Shown here: positions 1 through 6,016 of the stretch, piece by piece
Layout: each line of letters begins with the position of its first letter
How positions within the stretch are numbered: position 1 is the first letter of the stretch
Assembly (NCBI GenBank): GCA_041744735.1
Contig: JBGTKH010000282.1
Coordinates: 1 to 6,914 of the forward strand
DNA from: JBGTKH01 sp041744735
Lineage (GTDB): Bacteria; Planctomycetota; Planctomycetia; Pirellulales; Pirellulaceae
Length of the DNA stretch: 6,914 bases
Direction of reading: 5' to 3'
Translations under genes and position numbers: made by a program
Notes under the pieces: generated by a model
The model's input: the letters and a program-made list of their open reading frames with translations, nothing else
What the model was told of the DNA's origin: nothing
The model's database searches: none

Positions 1-11
1 CAGCCAGACGA

Positions 12-31
12 CCGAAGTCTCACGACTTCGG
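12..31 (-). repeat. Short hairpin with GTGA loop, downstream of permease
   Basis: A perfect 8-bp inverted repeat (12-19 paired with 24-31) encloses a four-base loop. On the minus strand, the strand of the ABC operon, the loop reads GTGA, a GNRA-type tetraloop. It starts 25 bases past the permease stop, so it would sit in the 3' end of that transcript. No run of T follows it on the minus strand, so a classical intrinsic terminator is doubtful. I recall this stem as a dispersed intergenic motif in planctomycete genomes, but only one copy is visible here. It could stabilise the mRNA 3' end or be a REP-like element. Confidence 0.6.
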
Positions 32-56
32 CTACCGCATGCCAAAATCACAGCGA

Positions 57-1766
57 TCAACCCTTTCGCACTTCCGGCGGCGGGAGCGGCTCGTCCCACG
101 GGCTTAGCCGGCGCGGCTTGGCGGGGCGTGGCAGCGGATGCAGTTCGGATTCGTCTTGTTGCACGCGCGTGGGTGGTTCGTGCCGCACGTAACGCACTTC
201 GCCGGCCATGGCCAACAGATTCAACGGCAACATGCCCGCCGCCGTGGTCAACAAGATCACCGGCACCATCGGGATGTTCATAAACAGCAGCCTGACCGTG
301 TGGTCAAAGATATCGCCGTCGGCTGTCTCGAGCAGTGTCCAAAACGGGTTCGTGACTTGTAACAACGTGTAATTGTCGTTGTACCACCTGGTCGAGAGAC
401 TTTGCACGACCAGCGGCAGCACGGTGCCCACGAACAGCAGCACGGCTTGGATGATCAGCGCCCCCAGGGGGCCGACGGGCTGCATGCGACCTTTCGTCAA
501 TCCCAAGAGCAATTTGCCGAAGCCCAGATAGTTGATCAAATAACAACACAGTAGCACTCCGAACCACGTAACACGCTGGTCCGTTGCCGCCGCCCGCAAT
601 CCCATGAACCGCGCTGTCTCGGTGGCAAACACGGCCACCACGACGATGGAAATCACGTTTGTGAGTGCAAATAGAAAGCCCGTCCCCGGGCCGGGATTGA
701 ACCAAGTGAAGAGCATGCGGCCCAGCAGACTCTGCGGCAGCCGGCGCTGCGCACGCTCCGACAGTTGCGCCACTTCACCGGTCATTAACGCCCCCATCAC
801 CGCCCAGTGCACACCAGCCATGCCGATATATACCAACAAGATTTCGTGCTGCTGCTCCCTGATCCAGAACAACATGATCCAGCCGGTGAGCACCAATTGC
901 TGAACGACCATCACCACGCGCAGTGCCGTCGAGCGGTTCTCGCTGGGGAAATTGATTTCCGCGGCCGCGGCGAGAAAGAGCAGCACAATATACGTCGCAT
1001 AGAAACTCAGGAAACAAAGTTGACCGATCCAGAAGTCCGCATCATCGATCGGCGGAGTCAGTTCCCACAGCAGCATGTTGAAGACAAAGGCCGCTGCCGT
1101 CCAAAAGGCAATCAGCAAGCCCACGATCAAAAGCACCGACAGCACCACGTGCCAATGCTTGGCGCGGGTCGCCGAGGCCAACAGCAATCCGCCCACTGAC
1201 AGGAGCAGCGAACCCAGAAAAGTGTAAAACAAAACCATTCCGATCGTCAGGATGTCGATACCTCGCAGCATGTACGTGAAGGCGATGCACGGCGACAGCG
1301 CAGAGAAGTAGACCATCATTTGCAGCAGCGCACTGCCCAACTTGCCGCCGACGATTTGCCGCGCAGACAACGACGTAATCGACAGCAACTCGAACGTGCC
1401 GTCCTCGCGCTCGGCGGCCAGCGAACGATAGGCCGAAAAAGGCACGATCACCAGCAGCGGAAAGGCGAGCACCCAATAATATCCGATCAGCATCGCCGCT
1501 CCGCGCGGCGCGTAAAAGATTGTGGGCGACATCCAGGCCACGCCCACCAGCGACCAGCCCCAACCGCAAACGAGCAGTAACCCGAACGTGATCGCGAACT
1601 GACGGCTCTTCAGCGCCTGTCGCGCCTCTTTGACCAGAATCGGATTTAGCCGTTCGCCGGCCCGCTCGATCCACGGTTCAATGCGGTCCCACCACGATGC
1701 CACAGCGTCACGCGGCGGCGCACGCTCGTCGTCGGGGACCTGCACTGTCGGATCGAGCGAAGTCAT
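57..1766 (-). CDS. ABC-2 type transporter permease, 569 aa
   Basis: Integral membrane subunit of an ABC exporter; the substrate cannot be told from sequence. A cytosolic N-terminus (about residues 1-57, with NPILVKEARQ at 41-50) is followed by roughly twelve hydrophobic segments, near 60-78, 90-112, 145-167, 172-199, 206-232, 246-270, 283-301, 310-329, 364-383, 401-422, 434-455 and 497-522. The stretch AEREDGTFELLSITSLS (118-134) is the typical cytosolic loop of ABC-2 permeases thought to contact the ATPase. The tail after 525 is hydrophilic and proline-rich. Twice the usual six helices suggests that one chain supplies both membrane halves, or a fused accessory half. The frame stays open 167 codons upstream, inside the ATPase gene, but that part is arginine-rich and unlike a protein. 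The ATG at 1766 overlaps the ATPase stop as ATGA and gives a normal permease N-terminus. A GGGG stretch about 10 bases upstream may serve as ribosome binding site. Translation is probably coupled to the ATPase. Confidence 0.88.
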   Translation of the reverse strand: MTSLDPTVQVPDDERAPPRDAVASWWDRIEPWIERAGERLNPILVKEARQALKSRQFAITFGLLLVCGWGWSLVGVAWMSPTIFYAPRGAAMLIGYYWVLAFPLLVIVPFSAYRSLAAEREDGTFELLSITSLSARQIVGGKLGSALLQMMVYFSALSPCIAFTYMLRGIDILTIGMVLFYTFLGSLLLSVGGLLLASATRAKHWHVVLSVLLIVGLLIAFWTAAAFVFNMLLWELTPPIDDADFWIGQLCFLSFYATYIVLLFLAAAAEINFPSENRSTALRVVMVVQQLVLTGWIMLFWIREQQHEILLVYIGMAGVHWAVMGALMTGEVAQLSERAQRRLPQSLLGRMLFTWFNPGPGTGFLFALTNVISIVVVAVFATETARFMGLRAAATDQRVTWFGVLLCCYLINYLGFGKLLLGLTKGRMQPVGPLGALIIQAVLLFVGTVLPLVVQSLSTRWYNDNYTLLQVTNPFWTLLETADGDIFDHTVRLLFMNIPMVPVILLTTAAGMLPLNLLAMAGEVRYVRHEPPTRVQQDESELHPLPRPAKPRRLSPWDEPLPPPEVRKG

Positions 1767-2689
1767 TGCACGGCACCCCGCGTTACGTGCATGAACACGT
1801 CTTCCAGCGTTTGTGAATGGCTGCCGAACTGCACGACGCGGAATTCGGCCAGCACCATGTCGCGCAGCAGGCCCGCCTCGGACGCGCGATCGCCCGTGTG
1901 CAGGAATGTCGCGCGCTGGCCGTCGATGCGGACATTCTCCACGTCCGGCCGCCGAGTCAGCCAATCGCCCAGCAACGTCGCGTCGCCCAACAGCCGCGCT
2001 TGCACTTGCCGGTGTGCTTTTTGAGCTACCAGAATTTCCTCGACCGAGCCGATCGCCAGCAACCGGCCTTGCTCGATGATCCCCACCTGATCGCACATCT
2101 CGGCCAGTTCCGTGAGGATGTGCGAGCTGACCAGCACCGTCTTGCCGTCGGCCGCAAGTTGGCCGATCATTTCGCGCAGCTCGATGCGCGCCCGCGGATC
2201 GAGTCCGGCGGCCGGTTCGTCCAGAATCAGTACGCTGGGGTTGTGAATCATCGCCCGACCCAAGCATAGCCGCTGCTTCATCCCCTTCGACAAACCGTTG
2301 ATGGGCTTCTCGGCCATCTGATCCAGCTTCGTAAAGCCCATCACGTGCCGCATCGCCCGCAGCCGATCCTTGCCCACCACGCCGTACGCCCGCGCGAAAA
2401 AATCCAGATACTCGCGGCAGTTGATGTTTGAATACGTGCCAAAATAATCCGGCATGAAACCCAACCGCCGCCGCACGCGGTCCGGATCGTTGACCACAGA
2501 GAAGCCGTCGATCAACGCGTCGCCATACGTGGGCAAGTCCAGCGTGGCCAGAATCCGCATGCTGGTCGTCTTCCCCGCGCCGTTCGGCCCGATGTACCCA
2601 AACACCTGCCCGCGCTTCACCTCAAAGGACACATCATCCACCGCCCGCGTCACACCAAAGAACCGGTGCAACCGCCGCAGTTCGATCAT
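1763..2689 (-). CDS. ABC transporter ATP-binding protein, 308 aa
   Basis: Nucleotide-binding subunit that powers the permease encoded directly downstream. Motifs appear in order: Walker A GPNGAGKT (34-41), a Q-loop region LGFMPDYFG (76-84) with Asp81 where most ABC proteins have Gln, signature LSKGMKQR (133-140), Walker B VLILDEP (153-159), D-loop AGLD (161-164) and switch His190 in SSH. The form matches the CcmA/drug-export class of ABC-2 partners, and the extra 80-90 residues after about 220 fit the C-terminal domain common in that class. The start is the ATG at 2689, which gives MIELRRLHRFFG, the usual N-terminal strand. The same frame stays open to 2929, but that extension has no domain character and would cross a candidate promoter. 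The ribosome binding site is weak (GGA about 8 bases upstream). The stop overlaps the permease start. Confidence 0.93.
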   Translation of the reverse strand: MIELRRLHRFFGVTRAVDDVSFEVKRGQVFGYIGPNGAGKTTSMRILATLDLPTYGDALIDGFSVVNDPDRVRRRLGFMPDYFGTYSNINCREYLDFFARAYGVVGKDRLRAMRHVMGFTKLDQMAEKPINGLSKGMKQRLCLGRAMIHNPSVLILDEPAAGLDPRARIELREMIGQLAADGKTVLVSSHILTELAEMCDQVGIIEQGRLLAIGSVEEILVAQKAHRQVQARLLGDATLLGDWLTRRPDVENVRIDGQRATFLHTGDRASEAGLLRDMVLAEFRVVQFGSHSQTLEDVFMHVTRGAVQ

Positions 2690-2768
2690 TGGATGTCCAC
2701 TAACCAAGGTCTGGATCTCCAGCAGCCTGTCCCCAGCGACAAGCATCGCGCCCCGTGCTCGCGTCTGA

Positions 2769-2796
2769 AGTTTACCAAAGAGGCGTGCGGTTTCAA
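2769..2796 (-). promoter_or_regulatory. Candidate sigma-70-type promoter for the ABC operon
   Basis: On the minus strand, TTGAAA (2796-2791, five of six matches to TTGACA) is followed after 16 bases by TAAACT (2774-2769, four of six to TATAAT). Transcription would start near 2762, giving a leader of about 70 bases before the ATPase ATG at 2689. The 255-base gap between the hydrolase stop and the ATPase start would have room for an independent promoter. The call rests on consensus matching only; planctomycete promoters are not well defined. Nothing else clear is seen in 2690-2944. Confidence 0.35.
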
Positions 2797-2944
2797 TCCG
2801 CGCCGGCCGCTGGCAACAAGCGAATTCGGCTTGACAGGACACGATGCCAACAGCATCAACTTCGTGTGGTGGGGCCAGCACGTCGATACGCTGCCGCTGT
2901 ACTTGCTCTAACGCTCCTCCGAACGTCAAGCTTAGTCTGGCCGT

Positions 2945-4537
2945 TCAACTCCACGAGCGGGCTTCAATACGTAGCGTGCCGCGCAAGCCGGGGCGGATTT
3001 TCTGCTCGATGGGGATATCGAATGCCAGGCCGGGCGAGGCCGCCGTGCCGCCATCCAGTGCGTGCGTTTCCGCGGTAACGCCTGGTTTACCGGGGTTGAT
3101 ATCTTGATAGCCGTACTTGATTCGCCAGCCGCCCAGGGCTTCCGCATCAGGGAGCGCCTCAATCAGAATCAACTCGCGAAAGATGAATCCGCCCTCGTAG
3201 TGGCGCTTCAGGAACAGGAATCCATCCACTTCATAGTCGGGCACCAGCACTTTCAGATCAACCGCGAAGCTAACCGACTTGGAAGTCTTGACGCTCTTCC
3301 TTGGATCGAGAAACACCGAGAACAAATGCGGACTCTGACTGCGGTCGGGCGGACGTTGAGTACCTTCCTGCCCGGGGAACAATTCGTCGTAAGTGCGGAA
3401 GATTGCCGAGTTCTCGCGCACCTCGCGGCGCGTCATTTGCCACTGGCAACCGCGTACGCTGGCCGCTACCTCGAACTGGTAAGACGCGCGCACGGCCTTG
3501 CCTTTGCTAAGTTCCGTCTGCACCTCGGTCGGCAGCGTGATGTCGTCAATGTCCAGAATGCCGTCCACGCGCAGCGAACCGAACAAAAAGCGCGTGAGGT
3601 TTTGGTAGCCCTCCTCGGAATTGACGATGCCGTAATGGCCCGAGTGGCTGCGATGCACAAACGCGCGCGGCGAACCGACGTCTTTGCCATCGGCGCCCAG
3701 ACCGTGCGTGGTGGCGTTTTCGATACGCACCAACCCATCGCTCGCGTCGCCCGCCGCCCAGGTCGAGAGACCGCCCGCTGTCGTGTAATCGCGCGGGTTG
3801 GTGCCGACGAGATTGAAGATGCGCTCCGGCGGGAAGTTCTTCACCACCGAGACATCGTCGCCCTTGGGCACATCCAGGTAACCGGCCATCTTGTCTCGAT
3901 TGAAATTATTGACGTCGCCAAACGTGAGCCAGCCCGGCACGTTTCGCACGATGCGCATGTCGATGCCGTTGTGCGGCGTGGCGTAGGTAAACAGCTTGTC
4001 CACCGCCCCGCGCGCGTTATTAGGATCGAGCTCTGTGTTCTGCAGGAAGGCGCGACAGACCAGACCGCCCATGGAGTGAGCCACAAGATACACGCGGAAA
4101 TCCTCGGGCGTCACCTTGTTGTCCGGGTTGGCGCAGACCTTGTCGCGCAGCCGCAAAATCAGATCTCCCAGTCCCTTCGCAAAGTGCTCGATGGGCGGTG
4201 TACCTTGGCCATCGCCAAAATCCTTCGAGGCCTGATCGTAATAGCGATAGATGATGATGGTACGGTACGGAATGGGGTGGTCGGCACGTTCGGCCGCCAG
4301 CAGGTCGTCACCATCTACGAAGACATCCTCGTACTTGTGATCGCTCATAAAGCGCACCAATGGCGACTCAAAGAAGAACCGCTTCACGTCACCCGTCCAA
4401 GCCATGCGCGACTTGGTCGAGCCGATATTAAAACCCATATAGGGGTCGGCCACCGTCTCCTCGATCTCGCCCTGCGTGGCTGCGAAGCCGCGGACGTAGA
4501 TGATCGGGTGATAGGGATGCTGCGAAGTCGTGGGCAT
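2945..4537 (-). CDS. Alpha/beta hydrolase, lipase/esterase-like, 530 aa
   Basis: Probable cytosolic serine hydrolase acting on an ester or lipid; substrate unknown. The N-terminal two thirds show an alpha/beta-hydrolase fold: first strand PIIYVRGF (11-18), nucleophile elbow VAHSMGG (152-158) with Ser155, then YATPHNG (185-191), as in lipases and PGAP1-like esterases. Candidate acid is Asp267 in ASDGLV, and candidate base is His298 or His301 in HRSHSGHYG. The usual HG oxyanion motif reads RG (16-17), which I recall as normal in this bacterial subfamily. Residues from about 325 to 530 form a second, strand-rich region that I cannot assign. No signal peptide or membrane helix is visible. The start at 4537 is supported by GGAG eight bases upstream (4549-4546). 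The gene precedes the ABC operon on the same strand with a 255-base gap, so a functional link is possible but not shown. Confidence 0.85.
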   Translation of the reverse strand: MPTTSQHPYHPIIYVRGFAATQGEIEETVADPYMGFNIGSTKSRMAWTGDVKRFFFESPLVRFMSDHKYEDVFVDGDDLLAAERADHPIPYRTIIIYRYYDQASKDFGDGQGTPPIEHFAKGLGDLILRLRDKVCANPDNKVTPEDFRVYLVAHSMGGLVCRAFLQNTELDPNNARGAVDKLFTYATPHNGIDMRIVRNVPGWLTFGDVNNFNRDKMAGYLDVPKGDDVSVVKNFPPERIFNLVGTNPRDYTTAGGLSTWAAGDASDGLVRIENATTHGLGADGKDVGSPRAFVHRSHSGHYGIVNSEEGYQNLTRFLFGSLRVDGILDIDDITLPTEVQTELSKGKAVRASYQFEVAASVRGCQWQMTRREVRENSAIFRTYDELFPGQEGTQRPPDRSQSPHLFSVFLDPRKSVKTSKSVSFAVDLKVLVPDYEVDGFLFLKRHYEGGFIFRELILIEALPDAEALGGWRIKYGYQDINPGKPGVTAETHALDGGTAASPGLAFDIPIEQKIRPGLRGTLRIEARSWS

Positions 4538-4780
4538 TAGGGTGTCTCCAAGTTGCGGTTGCGAGAACGTCGGTGTGCGCGAGACGCGTGGATGCGGTCG
4601 CAGACTGATGGGATCAAAAGGCTGGCAGCACCAGGATCAACCGGCCGGGCATTGCGGCGTATCAGTCAGTCGGACGACTCCCATTTTGCTGTGTGAGACC
4701 GGAGAGTCAAGTGTTTCATGAGAAATCTCTTGCGGAGTCCGGCTTAGTATCGGGAAGTGTCCGACCCGCGATCGGCGTGG
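4538..4780. other. Non-coding leader region of the hydrolase gene
   Basis: Apart from the hydrolase ribosome binding site at 4546-4549, I see no gene, RNA or convincing promoter here. A TTGACT on the minus strand (4708-4703) is followed 17 bases later by AAAATG, a poor -10 box; if used, it would give a leader of over 130 bases. Open frames here are short and show no protein character. Confidence 0.5.
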
Positions 4781-4921
4781 CTAAGTAACCGCGAAAAAAA
4801 TAACTTGATGAATTGGAAAAGTAGCGGCAGGGCGCAAGCCCTCCGGTTTGCGGCGGTTTGCGGCACCGGACGGCTTGCGCCGTTCCGCTAATTCGACAAG
4901 TTATTTTTCGCGGATACTCAG
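4781..4921. repeat. Long imperfect inverted repeat, MITE-like or REP-like element
   Basis: The left arm (4781-4847) and right arm (4865-4921) are imperfect reverse complements. They match at the outer ends (CTAAGTAACCGCG against CGCGGATACTCAG), through an A/T run followed by AACTTG (4802-4807) and its complement (4897-4903), and at the inner ends (CCGGT against ACCGG). The left arm is about ten bases longer: two extra A in the run at 4794-4800 and about eight bases near 4813-4820. Each arm holds its own small hairpin: AGGGC-GCAA-GCCCT at 4829-4842 on plus, and ACGGC-GCAA-GCCGT at 4883-4870 on minus. No transposase gene or target-site duplication is visible. I recall the GGGCGCAAGCCC core as frequent in intergenic planctomycete DNA, which suggests a dispersed non-autonomous element. 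Confidence 0.75.
4845..4864 (+). repeat. Perfect 10-bp tandem duplication in the repeat apex
   Basis: GGTTTGCGGC occurs twice in a row (4845-4854 and 4855-4864) at the apex of the long inverted repeat. Replication slippage at a hairpin tip is a simple explanation. No function is claimed. Confidence 0.8.
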
Positions 4922-4944
4922 GATAATCCAGGCTAGTCAGCGCG

Positions 4945-4973
4945 TTGGCCTACCGACGATGCAATGGTACAAT
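4945..4973 (+). promoter_or_regulatory. Candidate promoter giving a leaderless transcript
   Basis: TTGGCC (4945-4950) and TACAAT (4968-4973, five of six to TATAAT) are separated by 17 bases. Six bases separate the -10 box from the ATG at 4980, so transcription would start at or next to the start codon. No Shine-Dalgarno sequence precedes that ATG. The same spacing occurs before the two plus-strand addiction-module ORFs in this window. Confidence 0.4.
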
Positions 4974-4979
4974 CACACC

Positions 4980-5207
4980 ATGATTCGAGCATACGACGAA
5001 ATCGTTGAATTCATCGCGGCCGGCACGACGCCCGATTCGGTTGCGCGTTTCGAGCTTGCTCGGCGTTTCCTCAAAGACAACCCTCTACGACTCCGCCCAT
5101 CGGCCGCATCCATTGATCACCGGACGGGCGATCCAACCGATTTTTGCGTAGGCTGCGGGAAACTATTCGGAGTTGTCGGACGGACTCGGAACGTGGCGAA
5201 CCGATAA
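4980..5207 (+). pseudogene. Degenerate small ORF, N-terminus of a planctomycete small-protein family
   Basis: The ORF encodes 75 residues. The first 24 or so (MIRAYDEIVEFIAAGTTPDS onwards) resemble the N-terminus of a small planctomycete protein family that I recall with a longer, charged, helical C-terminus. After about residue 27 the resemblance stops, and the remainder (many Arg, Pro, Asp and a CVGCG) does not look like that family. The 3' end also overlaps the convergent toxin gene by 45 bases (5163-5207). The simplest reading is a truncated or frameshifted remnant whose promoter and start survive. It could instead be a short functional protein; I know no function for the family. Confidence 0.45.
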
Positions 5208-5438
5208 CACTGTCACCGTGCGGTCGTCTTCCTGCACGTCGTAGAGGACGGCCAAGGGTTCCACAATCAATATGCGGAGGTTGTCGCCGCGAGATTCGCC
5301 CTGATCCAGGGGATTGTTCTTTAGCAATAGATCAATGGTATCAGCGGCGGCTGTGACGGCTCTTTTGTCAGGCGCGTCGAGCCAAATCTCGGCGAGCAAA
5401 CTGGCCGCATTGGGCTTCCAGAGAACGGTGAAGGTCAT
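5163..5438 (-). CDS. ParE/RelE-superfamily toxin, 91 aa
   Basis: Predicted toxin of a type II TA pair. ParE members poison DNA gyrase and RelE members cleave mRNA on the ribosome; sequence alone does not decide which applies here. Length and pattern fit the family: an opening strand FTVLWKPNA (3-11), an amphipathic helix to about residue 40, the LRILIVEPLAVLYDV strand pair (54-68), and a final strand TVTVLSVRHV (74-83). The ATG at 5438 overlaps the antitoxin stop as ATGA; the nearest strong purine run (GAGGAGG) is about 20 bases upstream, too far for ordinary initiation, so translational coupling to the antitoxin is likely. The C-terminal end overlaps a degenerate convergent ORF. Confidence 0.85.
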   Translation of the reverse strand: MTFTVLWKPNAASLLAEIWLDAPDKRAVTAAADTIDLLLKNNPLDQGESRGDNLRILIVEPLAVLYDVQEDDRTVTVLSVRHVPSPSDNSE

Positions 5439-5671
5439 GGTCGAAGCTCGCGAAGGACCTCCTCAGTCGTTTTCCCGCCGGGTTCGCTCTTCGCGCGGCG
5501 AATTTCCTCGTCCGTGAATTCCTTGCGAGCCCAATCGTAAAGTGCCTTCTGTCGCGTAGCAGCGGGAACGACGTAGCCCAACGTCTGCCCGTCGTGGCTG
5601 CACAATTCCATCGGCGACTGAAGTTGACCCAGCTCCGACAAAGTGGAGTCGGTTACGACGATGCGATTCAT
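5435..5671 (-). CDS. Antitoxin partner of the ParE/RelE-type toxin, 78 aa
   Basis: Small acidic-to-mixed protein directly upstream of the toxin, overlapping it by 4 bp. Residues 20-36 (PMELCSHDGQTLGYVVP) look like a strand-turn-strand segment of the kind seen in planctomycete antitoxin-like small proteins. The C-terminus (FTDEEIRRAKSEPGGKTTEE, 52-71, then VLREL) is charged and probably binds the toxin. A GTG start at 5704 would add 11 residues, but the ATG at 5671 has AGGGG about seven bases upstream and gives a compact N-terminus, so I prefer it. The DNA-binding class is unclear, and I do not recognise a standard ribbon-helix-helix. The role rests on position, size, overlap and C-terminal motif. 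Confidence 0.72.
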   Translation of the reverse strand: MNRIVVTDSTLSELGQLQSPMELCSHDGQTLGYVVPAATRQKALYDWARKEFTDEEIRRAKSEPGGKTTEEVLRELRP

Positions 5672-5716
5672 TTTGATCCCCTGTAACAATTCATGCACGG
5701 ACACTCAACGCCACGT

Positions 5717-5746
5717 ATTCTACCCAACTGGGTCCTATCAGTCCAA
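5717..5746 (-). promoter_or_regulatory. Candidate TA promoter with embedded palindrome (cassette A)
   Basis: On the minus strand, TTGGAC (5746-5741) and TAGAAT (5722-5717, five of six to TATAAT) are 18 bases apart and point at the ParE-type TA operon. The same two boxes and spacing recur in cassette B, which supports function. ACCCA-AC-TGGGT (5722-5733) is a perfect inverted repeat lying across the -10 edge and spacer, a natural place for an antitoxin operator in an autoregulated TA system. In cassette B only the ACCCA half is kept. Confidence 0.5.
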
Positions 5747-5798
5747 TTCGTGAAGTGCCAAATTGCTGTCGGCAGCCCTATCCTGCTGGAACCTGCAT

Positions 5799-5827
5799 TT
5801 GCGTTTGCGACGCTCCTCGGCGAGAAT
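5799..5827 (+). promoter_or_regulatory. Candidate leaderless promoter of addiction-module ORF A
   Basis: TTGCGT (5799-5804), 17 bases, then GAGAAT (5822-5827), then six bases to the ATG at 5834. Box sequences are weak matches to sigma-70 consensus, but both boxes and both spacings are conserved in the second cassette (TTGCGT-17-AAGAAT-6-ATG). A GAGGG directly before the ATG is too close to be a good ribosome binding site. Confidence 0.35.
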
Positions 5828-5833
5828 GAGGGC

Positions 5834-5989
5834 ATGAACGCACAATCCCAACAGATTCTTCAAACGGCGCTGGCTTTACCCGAATCGGAAAGAGCCGAAC
5901 TCGCGGTGTCGCTAATTCGCAGTTTGGATACCGAAATCGACGAGGGTGTTGACGAGGCATGGGCCGCGGAAATTCGGCGCCGCATCTAG
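5834..5989 (+). CDS. Truncated addiction-module antitoxin (TIGR02574/PF09720-like), 51 aa
   Basis: MNAQSQQILQTALALPESER followed by AELAVSLIRSLD and AWAAEIRRRI matches the N-terminal two thirds of the putative addiction module component family, whose members usually run to about 70-75 residues and end in a D-S-G...PW toxin-facing segment. Here a TAG follows RRRI at 5987-5989, so that end is missing; reading past the TAG gives only six further codons before TGA. No toxin gene follows on the same strand; the next gene (MazF-type) is convergent and its stop lies 27 bases away. It may be an orphan remnant, or still able to bind DNA or a toxin. The frame is open upstream to 5693, but that part runs through the opposing promoter and is not family-like. 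Confidence 0.65.
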   Translation: MNAQSQQILQTALALPESERAELAVSLIRSLDTEIDEGVDEAWAAEIRRRI

Positions 5990-6016
5990 TCGGTTTCACG
6001 GGCATGAGGCTCTTGT

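Larger units (their letters stand above)
5709..5913. repeat. Duplicated promoter/antitoxin cassette, copy A
   Basis: This segment is homologous to 6636-6830. Shared landmarks are CGCCACGTATT at the left end, TACCCAAC, GTCCAATTC, TTGCGTTTGCG, TCTCGGC/CCTCGGC, and GCATGAACGCACAATC running into the addiction-module ORF. From the left end to the ATG, copy A spans 125 bases against 103 in copy B, so one or more indels of about 22 bases separate them. The first 27 encoded residues are identical at about 20 positions. The unit contains a minus-strand promoter and a divergent plus-strand promoter and gene. Confidence 0.85.

Noticed and set aside
1767..2267. Upstream in-frame extension of the permease (167 codons)
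   Set aside because: It lies wholly inside the ATPase gene in another frame, is very rich in Arg, Gly and Ala, and has no membrane or domain character. The ATGA start at 1766 gives a normal permease N-terminus.
2666..2911. Plus-strand ORF ending in SINFVWWGQHVDTLPLYLL
   Set aside because: The last part looks mildly protein-like and could be a gene remnant, but it overlaps the ATPase start and has no ribosome site or recognisable family, so it is not called.
2690..2929. N-terminal extension of the ATPase to 2929
   Set aside because: The extra 80 residues resemble no ABC domain and would cover a plausible promoter; the usual first strand begins at the ATG at 2689.
3062..4540. Plus-strand ORF of 492 codons opposite the hydrolase
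   Set aside because: It is antisense to a gene with clear catalytic motifs; long open antisense frames are expected in GC-rich coding DNA, and the product is Arg/Val/His-rich without domain features.
4631..4642. On the minus strand, GGTTGATCCTGG resembles the start of small-subunit rRNA genes
   Set aside because: Only about a dozen bases match, with no rRNA sequence following on either side; chance similarity.
5672..5704. GTG start for the first antitoxin at 5704
   Set aside because: The ATG at 5671 has AGGGG at good spacing, and the extra 11 residues would put the start only about 13 bases from the -10 box.
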